From Cinclus cinclus (Eukaryota; Chordata; Aves; Passeriformes; Cinclidae): DNA of 64,000 bases. The position numbers and the translations under genes are program-made. The stretch's first letter is position 1. Each line of letters begins with the position of its first letter. The stretch lies in contig NC_085083.1 of NCBI RefSeq assembly GCF_963662255.1, positions 678,957 to 742,956 of the forward strand, read 5' to 3'. The notes below the pieces were generated by a model. That model searched no databases. It was given only the letters and a program-made list of their open reading frames with translations, and had not been told where the DNA came from. This document shows, one piece after another, positions 1 through 17,249 of this stretch.

Positions 1-8035
<8,035 letters not shown>

Positions 8036-8470
8036 TTCCCCCTCCCTGGGGGGCTGAAACCCCTCCCAGGACCCCTGTTTCCCCCTGGGTCCTGGTATCT
8101 TCCCCCTCCACAGTTCTGTTTTCCCCCTGCACCCTGCCCCAGAGCCTTCCAGGACATGGGGATGTCCCTGTCCCCCTGAGGTCAGTTGGAAAAATACAGA
8201 CCTGTCTCAACCTCCTAGATTCTCCCTCATTTCAGTGCTTGGATTTGACCTGGATTTTCCTGATTTTCCCTCTTTTCAGGGCTCAATTGACCCCTGTGTC
8301 CCCCCATTTTCCCTTCTGCTGCCCCACCACTTCCATCTATGCTGCCTCCCCCCCCCCCGAGCTGGTGGGAGCTGGGAGCTGGTGGGATGGAGTTGGGTGG
8401 GCCTGGCAGCGCTGAGAGGGGAGGGACTGGGAGGGAAAATGGTCCCAACACACCCCACCGGCCCAGGAAA
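8036..8470 (+). other. TRIM28 3' UTR / intergenic
   Basis: No open frame of interest. No canonical AATAAA is visible; the nearest candidate is a variant AATACA near 8195. Transcript end is therefore uncertain. Confidence 0.4.
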
Positions 8471-9492
8471 TATGGCTGCGCCCATGAGGAACATGGCGGC
8501 GGTCATCGGGAGAAAGGCCCTCAAGCTCCGCCCCCGGCGCAGGATTGGCTGGTAGGAGCCGGGAAGAGCCGAACGCGGGAGAAAGATCCGCGGAGATTCG
8601 AAGTTGCTGCCGGAAAGAGCCGAAGGACAAAGATCGGTGCTTTTCGGAGAGCCTCGCTCTGCCTTTTTCCGGAGGAGCCCGAAATCTTCCGGAAAGTACC
8701 GAAGCGGGGTCGAAGCGCCGCAACGAGTCGATCTCCTTCCGGAAGAAACCGAAGCGCCTTCGGGCCCGCCCGAGTCTTTCCAGAAACTCCTGAGGGGTCC
8801 CGAACCGCCCCTTCCGGAGGTCCCCGAGCGCCCACCCCGCATCTCTCCCTTCCGGAAATCACCGAAGCGATTCCGGAGTTTCCGGAAGCGCCTCCAAAGC
8901 GGCGCCCGCGAACCCCGAGGCCATTCCACAGCCTGTTCCGAAGCAGTTCCGGAAGTTGCCAGGCGGCTCCGGAGTTTGCCGAGAGATTCCGAAGCCCTCC
9001 GGAGGTTCTCGAAGCGACTCCAGAGACCCACGAAGCGGCCCGGAGGTTGCCTAGCGGTTCTGAAGAGTCCAGAACCGCCTCCACTTTTTCGGAGATCCGC
9101 GGAAGGTTTCGAGCGGCTCCGGACATCCCTGAGACCGTTCCGCAAAGCCCCGAAACGGTTCCGAAGGAGTTCCGGAGGTTCTCGAGGCGGTTCCGGAAGT
9201 TGCCAAGGGACTCCGGAGGTTCCCGAAGTGTTTCCGGAAACTCCCGAAGTGGGTCCGAAGCAATTCCGGAGCTTCACGAAGCAGTCCCGGAAGTTGCCGA
9301 ACGGTTGTGAAGCGGTTCCGGAGAGTCCCGAGCGTCTCCGGAAGTTGCCGAGCCGGCCGGCCCTCAGCACTCGCCCCCGGCCCCCGTCGCCCCCGGACCC
9401 CCCGAACCGGAGCCGCCCCCGGCCCGGCCCCGCTCCCTCGGCCCCGGGGGGGGCCCGGACCCGCCCCGGCCCCGCCGCCCCGGCCCGGCAGG
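8470..9492 (+). promoter_or_regulatory. UBE2M CpG-rich promoter with TTCCGG motif array
   Basis: GC- and CpG-rich interval directly upstream of the UBE2M start. From about 8585 to 9360 it is built from degenerate units such as TTCCGGAAGTTGCCGAG and GGTTCCGAAG. I count at least 13 TTCCGG hexamers plus several CTCCGG and CCCGGAAG. CCGGAAG is the core bound by ETS factors such as GABPA, typical of housekeeping promoters. No TATA box is evident. The last 130 bases are G/C-only runs, likely 5' UTR. Confidence 0.65.
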
Positions 9493-12400
9493 ATGATCAA
9501 GCTGTTCTCGCTGAAGCAGCAGAAGAAGGAGGAGGAATCGGCGGGCGGCACCAAGAGCTCCAGCAAGAAGGCCTCAGCCGCGCAGCTCCGCATCCAGAAA
9601 GGTGTGGGGGGGGGTCGGCGGGCACGTACTGGGCCCAGCAGGGCCCTCGTGGCGGGCAGGCATTGACTGGGCTCGTTAACGGCCCCGTGGGGTCCGGTAA
9701 TGGGTCCAGTGGGGCCTCGATGGGGGGCCGCTACTGGGACCAATAGGGCTCTGATGCTGGTCCCAGTAGGGCCTTGGTGAGGGGCAGGTACTGGTCCCAG
9801 TAAGGGTCACATACTGGTCCCAGTTGGGATCGCACTCTGGTTCCAGTAGGGGTCCAATGCTCGTCCCAGTTAGGCCTCAGGGAGCGACAGTTACCGGTCC
9901 CAGTAGGAGTCACATATTGGTCCCAGGTAGGCCCCAGTGGGGATCACATACTGGCCCCAGTTAGGTCTCAGGGAGGGACAGGTACTGGTCCCAGTAGGAA
10001 TCACATACTGGTCCCAGTAGGAGTCGTATACTGGCCCCAGTTAGGCCTCAGGAAGAGACAGGTACTGGTCCCAGTATGGGTCACATACTAGTTCCAGTTA
10101 GGCCTCAGGGAGGCACAAGTACTATAGGGGTCACATACTGGTCCCCGTGGGGATCACATACTGGTCCCAGCAGGAATTACACAGTAGTTTCAGTAGGGCC
10201 TCAGAGGGGATCAGATACTGGTCCCAGTAGGAGTCACATACTGGTCCCAGTTAGGCCTCAGCGGGAGATAGGTACTGGTCCCAGCAGGGGGCAGATACTG
10301 GTCCCAGTTAGGCCCCAGTGGGATGCAGTAGAAATCATATACTGGTCCCAGTAGGGGTCCAATACTGGTGCCAGTTAAGGCTCAGGGAGGGTCAGATACT
10401 GGTCCCAGTAGGAGGCAGGGATGGTCCCAGTAATACTTTGGTGAGTATCCCAGTTAGGTCCTGGTTGGGGTCAGGTACTGGTCCCAGTGAGGGTCAGTTA
10501 CTGGTCCCAGTAGAGCCTTCCTGGGCTGGGGATGGGCCAGGCTGGGACTGGGCTCATGGGCTGTGTGTCACCCGGTGTCACCTGTGTCACCCTGTGTCAC
10601 CTGGTGTCACCTTGTGTGTGTCACCCTGTGTCACCTGTGTGTCCCTGGTGTCCCCTTTGTTACTGTGTGTCACCTCTTGTGTCACCTGTGTCACCCTGTG
10701 TGTCACCCGTGTGTCTCTGGTGTCCCCTTTGTTCCTTCATGTCCCCGTGTCACCTGTGTGTCCGTGTTTGTCACCTGTGTGTCCGTGTTTGTCACCTGTG
10801 TCCTCCCGTCACACCCATCTCCCAGGTGTCCCCAGGTGTCCCCAACTGTCCCCGTTTGTCCCCAGACATCAACGAGCTGAACCTGCCCAAGACGTGCGAG
10901 ATCGACTTCTCGGACCAGGACGACCTCCTGCACTTCCGGCTGCTGATCTGCCCCGACGAGGTGGGACCGCACCTGTGGCACCTGTGGTACCTGTGTGACA
11001 TCCATGTCACCTGTGTCATTGTCACCTGTGTGTCACTGTGCCACCTGTCTGTGTCACCTGTCTCACTCTGTCACTGCGTGTCACCTGTGTGTGTCACCTG
11101 TCTCACCTGTGTGTCACCTCTGTCACTCTGTGTGTCACTGTGTCTGCCACCTGGGTCACCTGTGTTACCTCCTGTCCCCTCCCCCGTCCTGTCCCGTGTC
11201 CCCCTTCCCCCCCGGTGACATTTCTCTGTCCCCCAGGGTTTCTACAAGGGCGGCAAATTCGTCTTCAGCTTTAAGGTCAGTGCTGGGCCACTAAACCCCC
11301 CCATGTGGCCACCAAACCCCCTGCCATGGCCACCAACCCCCCCACTGTGGCCACCAAACCCACCTGTGCCACCAAACCCCCACTGTGACCACCAAACCCT
11401 TGCCATGGCCACCAACACCCTCTCATGGCCATGAAGTCCCAGGGCTACCAACTCCCCTCCTGTGGCCACCAAATCCTGTGGCTACCAGTGGCCATGGGCA
11501 TGGGTGATGGGACCTGGTGGCCACTTAGCCCTGACCAGTGGCCACTGAGCTGTGCCAGGGCTCCTGTGGCTCCCAGGGGCTGGTGACCACCAGGTGTACT
11601 GCCCAGTGGCCCCTGGGCCAGCTGTGGGCTGGGGAGGGGGTTGGTGGCCACTGAGCCGTGCCCGGTGGCCTCCCCAGGTGGGCCAGGGCTACCCGCACGA
11701 CCCGCCCAAGGTGAAGTGTGAGACGATGGTTTATCACCCCAACATCGACCTGGAGGGCAACGTGTGCCTCAACATCCTCAGGTGGGCTGCTGAACACCTG
11801 GGGGGGGGGGGGGGGGGGGGGGGCTGCTGAACACCTGGGGGGTACTACTGATACCTGGGGCAGCTACCAGCACCTGGAGGGGCTACTGGCACCTGGGGGA
11901 GGCTACTGAACACCTGGGGGGGGGGGGGGGGGGGGGGGGGGCTGCTGATACCTGGGGGAGGCTACTGACACCTTAAAGCCACCAAACACCTGGGAGGACC
12001 AGCAGACACCTGGAGGGGGCTGTGGCCACCTGCTGGTGGCCGTGGCTGTGGTGGCCACGGTGGCCACGCTGACACTGCCCGCTGGCCGTGTGCGCAGGGA
12101 GGACTGGAAGCCCGTGCTGACCATCAACTCCATCATCTACGGTCTGCAGTACCTGTTCCTGGTGAGGGACACCTGGGGACGCACCTGGGGGGTTTGGGGA
12201 CACACCTGGGGACACACCTGGGGACATGGGGACACACCTGGGGACATGGGGATGCACCTGGGGGCTTTGGGGACGCACCTGGGGAGGTGGGGACACACCT
12301 GGGGGGTTTGGGGATGCACCTGGGGTGTTTGGGGACGCACCTGGGAACACACCTGGGGACATGGGGACACACCTGGGGGGTTTGGGGATGCACCTGGGAA

Positions 12401-14743
12401 CACACCTGGGGATCTGGGGGGACACCTGGGGACATGGGGACACACCTGGGGACACACCTGGGGGCTTTGGGGACGCACCTGGGGAGGTGGGGACACACCT
12501 GGGGGGTTTGGGGGCACACTTGGGGTGTTTGGGGATGCACCTGGGAACACACCTGGGGACATGGGGACACACCTGGGGGGTTTGGGGGCACACTTGGGGT
12601 GTTTGGGGATGCACCTGGGAACACACCTGGGGACATGGAGACCTGGGGGGGACACCTGGGGACATGGGGACACACCTGGGTGCATGGGGACACACCTGGG
12701 GGGTTTGGGGACACACCTGGGGACACAACTGGGGACATGGGGACACACCTGGGGGGTTTGGGGGCACACCTGGTGGGTTGGGGACACACCTGGGGATGTT
12801 GGGGACACCTGAGGACACACCTGGGTGCATGGGGACACACCTGGTGTGTTGGGGACACACCTGGACACACCTTGGGGATGTACCTGGGGACACCTGGGAG
12901 GGTTTGGGGGGGGTCCTGTGGAGGGTTCAGGGGTCCTCAGTGGGGGGTTCAGGAGTTCTGGGTTTTCCTCCCCAAATTTTGGGGTCATCCCAACCCCTAA
13001 GGGAGTTTTTTTCCTAAATGGGAACCCCCCAGAAATCCTGATTCCAAATCCTGAGGGTCTCCCCAAAATTTGAGCCAAACCTAGGGATGTCCCAAAAATC
13101 AAGTTCTGGGGTCACCCCCCACATTTTGGACTCGCCCCACCCCCCCTGCCAAAACCCTAAACCTACCCCAAAAGCTGGACCCCAAATCCTGAGGTCCCCT
13201 GGACAAAGGGAGGCCCCCAAAATCGGAACTAAACCACAAACAAGGGGATTTGGGGATGTTTTAGGGAATTCTCAGTCTCCCCCAGATTTTGGAATCCTCT
13301 CCCAAAACCCCAGATTTTCCCCCAAAAGGAACTAAACCCCAAAGACCCCCTGAACAAAGAGAACCCTCCCAAAACATGAGCTAAAACCCAAATGGATTTG
13401 GGGATGTTCTGGGGGGTTTTGGGGGTGTGGGCTTATAGGATTTGGGGATGTTTTAGGGGAATTGCGTTGTCTCCCCCAAATTTTGGAGTCCTCCCAAAAC
13501 CCAAATTTCCCCCCAAAAGGAACTAAACCCCAAAGACCCCCCTGAACAAAGGGACATCCCAAAATGAGAGCCAAACCCTAAAGCAGGGGATGTTTTAGGG
13601 GGTTTTGGGGTTTAGTGAGCTCATGGGATTTGGGGATTTTGTCGGGAATTCTGATTTCTCCCTGAAATTTTGGGGTCACCCCAAACCCCAGATTTTCCCC
13701 CAAAGGAGCCAAACCCTGAGGACCCCCTGAACAAAGGGAATCCCCCTGAAACAGGAGCCAAACCCAAAATGGATTTGGGGATGTTTTAGGGGGTTTTGGG
13801 GTGTGGGCTCATGGGATTTGGGGCTGTTTCAGGGAATTCTGGATCTCCCATATTTTGAGGTCCCACCAAACCCTAAATTTTCCCCTAAAAGGAGCCGAAC
13901 CCCGAGGACCCCCTGAACAAAGGGAACCCCCCCCAAAACAGGAGCCAAACCCCAAACAAGGAGATTGGGATTTGGGGGGCATAAAGGGGTTTGTAGGTCT
14001 CCCCGAAATTTTGGGGTAACCCCCAATCCCAGATTTTCCCCCAAAGGAGCCAAACTCCGAGGACCCCCTGAACAAAGGAATCCCCTGAAACAGGAGCCAA
14101 ACCCAAAATGGATTTGGGGATGTTTTAGGGGATTTTGGGGTGTGGGCTCATAGGATTTGGGGATGTTTTAGGAAATTCTTGGTCACCCAAATTTCGGGGT
14201 CCCCCCAAACCCCAAATTTTCCCCCAAAAGGAACTAAACCCCAAAGACCCCCCTGAACAAAGGGACATCCCAAAATGAGAGCCAAACCCTAAAGCAGGGG
14301 ATGTTTTAGGGGGTTTTGGGGTTTAGTGAGCTCATGGGATTTGGGGATTTTTGTTGGGAATTCTGATTTCTCCCTGAAATTTTGGGGTCACCCCAAACCC
14401 CAGATTTTCCCCCAAAGGAGCCAAACCCCGAGGACCCCCTGAACAAAGGGAATCCCCTGAAACAGGAGCCAAACCCAAAATGGATTTGGGGATGTTTTAG
14501 GGGGTTTTGGGGTGTGGGCTCATGGGATTTGGGGCTGTTTCAGGGAATTCTGGATCTCCCGTAGTTTGGGGTCTCCGCAAACCTTAAATTTTCTCCTAAA
14601 AGGAGCCGAACCCCGAGGACCCCCTGAACAAGGAGGCTGCCGAGGTCCTGCAGAGCAACCGGCGCCTCTTTGAGCAGAACGTGCAGCGCTCGCTCCGGGG
14701 GGGTTACGTGGGGGCCACCTACTTCGAGCGCTGCCTCAAGTGA
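9493..14743 (+). CDS. UBE2M: UBE2M, NEDD8-conjugating enzyme E2 (UBC12), complete, 6 exons
   Basis: Transfers NEDD8 from the NAE1-UBA3 E1 to cullins, activating cullin-RING ligases. Exons 9493-9601, 10866-10960, 11237-11275, 11678-11781, 12098-12161 and 14603-14743 join in phase to about 183 codons, the normal length. The N-terminal UBA3-docking tail [19 protein letters not shown] is present. The UBC core shows HPN in [10 protein letters not shown] and the catalytic Cys in NVCLNILR. The C terminus is YFERCLK, then TGA. Differences from the mammalian protein are conservative and cluster in exon 2 ([15 protein letters not shown]). Very large repeat-filled introns are unusual for such a short gene. 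The exon 6 start was chosen at 14603 because only this of many near-identical acceptors leads into the full C-terminal helix region. Confidence 0.97.
9602..10865 (+). repeat. UBE2M intron 1 minisatellites
   Basis: From about 9680 to 10520 a ~35-60 bp unit based on ACTGGTCCCAGTAGGGGTCA and CCAGTTAGGCCTCAGGGAGG repeats many times. From about 10560 to 10850 a TGTCACCTGTGTGTC-type array follows. No coding evidence. Confidence 0.85.
10961..11677 (+). repeat. UBE2M introns 2 and 3, short tandem repeats
   Basis: Intron 2 (10961-11236) continues the GTGTCACCTGTCTCAC array. Intron 3 (11276-11677) contains GGCCACCAAACCCCC(C)ATGT units to about 11420 and then CACTGAGCTG/GGTGGCC words. Exon 3 (11237-11275) sits between them. 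Confidence 0.7.
11782..12097 (+). repeat. UBE2M intron 4, CTGCTGAACACCTGGGG array with long G runs
   Basis: Units GGCTACTGA(A)CACCTGGGG recur, with two uninterrupted G runs (around 11800-11823 and 11918-11940). Long G runs are prone to sequencing and length errors. Confidence 0.75.
12162..12900 (+). repeat. UBE2M intron 5, G-rich ACACCTGGGGACATGGGG array
   Basis: Dense tandem array of ACACACCTGGGGACATGGGG and GGGTTTGGGGAYGCACCTGG units. The + strand carries a GGGG tract about every 7-12 bases, so G-quadruplex formation in RNA or non-template DNA is plausible. Confidence 0.85.
13160..14602 (+). repeat. UBE2M intron 5, ~186-bp tandem array carrying copies of the exon 6 acceptor and first codons
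   Basis: Seven clear units, plus a degenerate one near 13172. Each ends in CCCC(A/T)AAA(A)G followed by a near copy of the start of exon 6. Copies of the exon start lie at 13329, 13520, 13706, 13892, 14047, 14231 and 14418; the real one is 14603. Spacings are 191, 187, 186, 155, 184, 187 and 185 bp. The copies at 13706, 13892, 14047 and 14418 encode [10 protein letters not shown] or a one-residue variant, then diverge abruptly into GGGAATCCCC (a GGAATCCCC-type variant at 14047). The others read GAACTAAACCCCAAAGACCC. The rest of each unit is GATGTTTTAGGGGGTTTTGG and TCATGGGATTTGGGG. Confidence 0.9.
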
Positions 14744-15726
14744 CCCCAAAAACAGAACCCCAACCCCTCCCCCCCCACCCCATAAAACAAAAAAAAAACA
14801 AAACAAAAGCTCCAATTCCACCGATCACCCCACAAACCTCCTGCTGGTTTTGTGGGGAGGGGGTTTGTGGGGTTTGCTGTGCCCTGAGCGCTGTCTGGAG
14901 TGATTCCCCTCCCCTAAAATACACCCCCCACCCCCCCCCAAAAAAAAAAAAGAATTCCCAAACTTCCTGTGCCTCCCAACCCCAAAGAAAACCCCCTAAA
15001 ACTGCCTGAGCCCCCCCTCCCCCTCCCCACCCAAAGAAACCCCAAAAGTCCCCAGCCCCCCCCAAACCAACTGGGGGCTGTCTGGGTGAGGTTTTGGGGT
15101 TTGTCGAGTCCTGAGCGCTGCCTGGAGTGACCCCCCCCCCCCCTAAAAATACCCCCCAAAAAAACCCCACAACTCTGAGATTCTTCCCCCCCCCAAAAAA
15201 AAAAAAATCATCCCACCCAAAAGTGCCCAACTTCCCCCAAACCAACTCTAGAACTTTGGAGGGTCGGGCTGGGGGGGTGGGGTGGATGTATGGGGGTGGC
15301 AGATCCCGAGCGCTGCCTCGAGTGATCTCCCCCCAAAAAAACCCCAAAAGTCCCAAAAATCTCCTGACCCCCTTCCCCCGCCTCCAGGACCTCCCCAAAA
15401 ACTGTGGGGGGTGTGTTTGGGGGCACTGACCTCGAGTAACCCCCCCCCCCCCCAAAAAAAAACCCCCAAATCCCCTCCCCCCACTAAAAAAAAAAAAACC
15501 CAAACCCCCAAATCCACCTCCCCAAAAGACCCCAAATCCCCCCAAAATTCCCCTGGGGGGAGGGGTGTGGGGGTCACTTCAGCGCTGCCTCGAGGGACCC
15601 TCCCCTAAAAAATCCCAAAAACCCCCAAAATTCCCCCTCCCCCCCTATTTATTCCCCCCAGGGGACGGGGCAGCCCCTCCCCCCTCTGCCCCCCCCCCCC
15701 CCAGCGCTGCTCGGGCCCAGATTAAA
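14744..15726 (+). repeat. UBE2M 3' UTR, tandem copies of the terminal codons and stop region
   Basis: The last exon reads TTCGAGCGCTGCCTCAAG then TGACCCC. Related blocks recur downstream: CTGAGCGCTGTCTGGAGTGA near 14885, CTGAGCGCTGCCTGGAGTGA near 15111, CCGAGCGCTGCCTCGAGTGA near 15306, a shortened CTGACCTCGAGTAACCC near 15426, AGCGCTGCCTCGAGGGACCC near 15583, and CAGCGCTGCTCGGGC near 15703. Each full copy is followed by a C-run and an A-run. ATTAAA at 15721-15726 is the likely poly(A) signal. Confidence 0.8.
15721..15726 (+). promoter_or_regulatory. Probable UBE2M poly(A) signal ATTAAA
   Basis: First canonical-type hexamer downstream of the UBE2M stop, about 980 bases after it, at the end of the 3' UTR repeat array. 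Confidence 0.55.
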
Positions 15727-15734
15727 GAGCCAAG

Positions 15735-16245
15735 GGACTGGTTTGAACTGGTTTGGACTGGTTTGGGATGGTCTGGGCTGGTTTGGACTGGTTTGGGATG
15801 GGGTGGACTGGTTTATATTGGTTTGGACTGGGTTGGGATGGTTTGGGATGGCTTGAACTGGTTTGGGATGGCTTGAACTGGGAGGGGTGTGGGACTGGTT
15901 ATACTGGTTTGTACTGGGCTATACTGGGTTATACTGGGGGATGTAACTGGTTGTACTGGGTTATACCACGGGGATGTTACTGGTTATACTGGTTGTAATG
16001 GGTTATACTGGGCTATACTGGGAGGGATGTAGTGGGTGTTACTGGTTAGACTGGGTTATACTGGGAGGGATGCAGTGGGTGTTACTGGTTAGACTGGGTT
16101 ATACTGGGAGGGATGCAGTGGGTGTTACTGGTTAGACTGGGTTATACTGGAGGAGTGTGTTACTGGTAGTACTGGTTTGTACTGGGTTTTTTACTGGGAG
16201 GGAGGTGTGGGTGTCACTGGTTAAACTGGGATGGGCCCAGTTTCA
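15735..16245 (+). repeat. Intergenic ACTGGTTTGGGATGG / TTATACTGGG minisatellite
   Basis: Between UBE2M and CHMP2A: first GGTTTGGACTGGTTTGGGATGG units, then ~55-bp near-identical copies of GGGAGGGATGCAGTGGGTGT...GGTTAGACTGGGTTATACT at about 16020-16150. Confidence 0.85.
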
Positions 16246-16369
16246 TTCCTCAAAGTCCCCAGTTCCCACTCCCAGTATTCCCAGTTCCCAATCCCAGCAT
16301 TCCCAGTATGCCCAGTTGCCACTCCCAGCCCTCCCAGTTGCCCCTAGCCTGTCCGACACCCCCGCGCCG

Positions 16370-16625
16370 CCAGGTGTCGCTGCCCCGAGCAGAGCCGCTC
16401 CGGCCGCTGCTCTCGCTGCCCCTCCCCGGAAGTGGCCGCTCCGGCCGCTGCTCTCGCTGCCCCTCCCCGGAAGTGGCCGCTCCGGCGGCTCCTCTGTGGT
16501 TCGTCCCTGCCCGCCGGGAGGTGCTGTCATGTGACCGAAACCCGCCGGCGTCACGTGATCGGAACCGAGCGTGACGTCGCTGTTTGCGGAAGTGCCCGGG
16601 AGTAGCCGGGTGAGGGCCGGGGGCG
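16370..16625 (+). promoter_or_regulatory. CHMP2A promoter and probable 5' untranslated exon
   Basis: CpG-rich. A ~53-bp unit containing GCCGCTCCGGCCGCTGCTCT and CCCCGGAAGTG is tandemly duplicated (about 16395-16490), giving two ETS-like CGGAAGT sites; another GCGGAAGTG lies near 16586. A CRE-like TGACGTCG lies near 16572, and TCACGTGATC near 16551 is an E-box-like palindrome. The sequence GGGAGTAGCCGG then GTGAGGG near 16601-16615 is a plausible donor of a non-coding first exon. Confidence 0.6.
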
Positions 16626-17084
16626 CTCGGGGAGGGATTTGGGGACATTTGAGGACAATTCGGGAGAATTCGAGGATCTTTGGGGCGAATTCAGGGGCTC
16701 GGATGGCGTTTGGGGCGGATTTAAGGGGATTTGGGCGGATTTGGGGCGGACTTCAGGAGCCGGGAGCAGCTTTGGGAAGGGCCCTGAGGGGACAGTGGGG
16801 CCTGTGGGGCAGGCTAGGGGTCCCCGTGACACCACCCTGTCCCCTCCCCGTGCCCGTGTGCCCCCCGTCCCCATGTGTGTCCCCCCCTCGTCCCCTGTCC
16901 CCAGTTCCAAGTGCCACCACATCCCGGTGTCCTCCCATGGCCGTGTCCCCTACCTGTGTCCACAGGTGTCCCACAGGTGTCCCCAACATCCCGTCAGTGT
17001 CCCCAGCGTCTCATCAGTGCCTCCAGCTTCACATCAATGCCCCAGGTCTCCCCAGCATCCCCGGGTGTCCCATGAGTGTCCCCA

Positions 17085-17155
17085 GTGTCCCCCTGGAGCT
17101 GCTCTTTGGCCACTGGATGAGCTGCTCCGGCAGAGCCAGCAGGGCCGTGTCCCAT
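17085..17155 (+). pseudogene. Decayed duplicate of the start of CHMP2A coding exon 1
   Basis: TGTCCCCCTGGAGCTGCTCT at about 17084-17103, followed by GGATGAGCTGCTCCGGCAGA and GCCAGCAGGGC, aligns to the true exon start (TGTCCCCATGGAGCTGCTGT... GAGCTGCTGCGGCAGA ACCAGCGCG at 17243-17310). In the copy the start ATG is CTG and the middle is shortened. It sits in the presumed 5' intron about 155 bp upstream of the real exon, within TGTCCCCAGTGTCC-type repeats. Confidence 0.75.
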
Positions 17156-17249
17156 TAGTGCCCCCAATGTCCCACAGATGTCCCAGGTGTCCCTGTTGTC
17201 CCCAGTGTCACATTGATGTCCCCAATGCCCAGGTGTCCCCGTTGTCCCC

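Noticed and set aside
11973..13102. 306-321 codon minus-strand frames rich in Cys-Pro
   Set aside because: Antisense reading of the G-rich UBE2M intron array.
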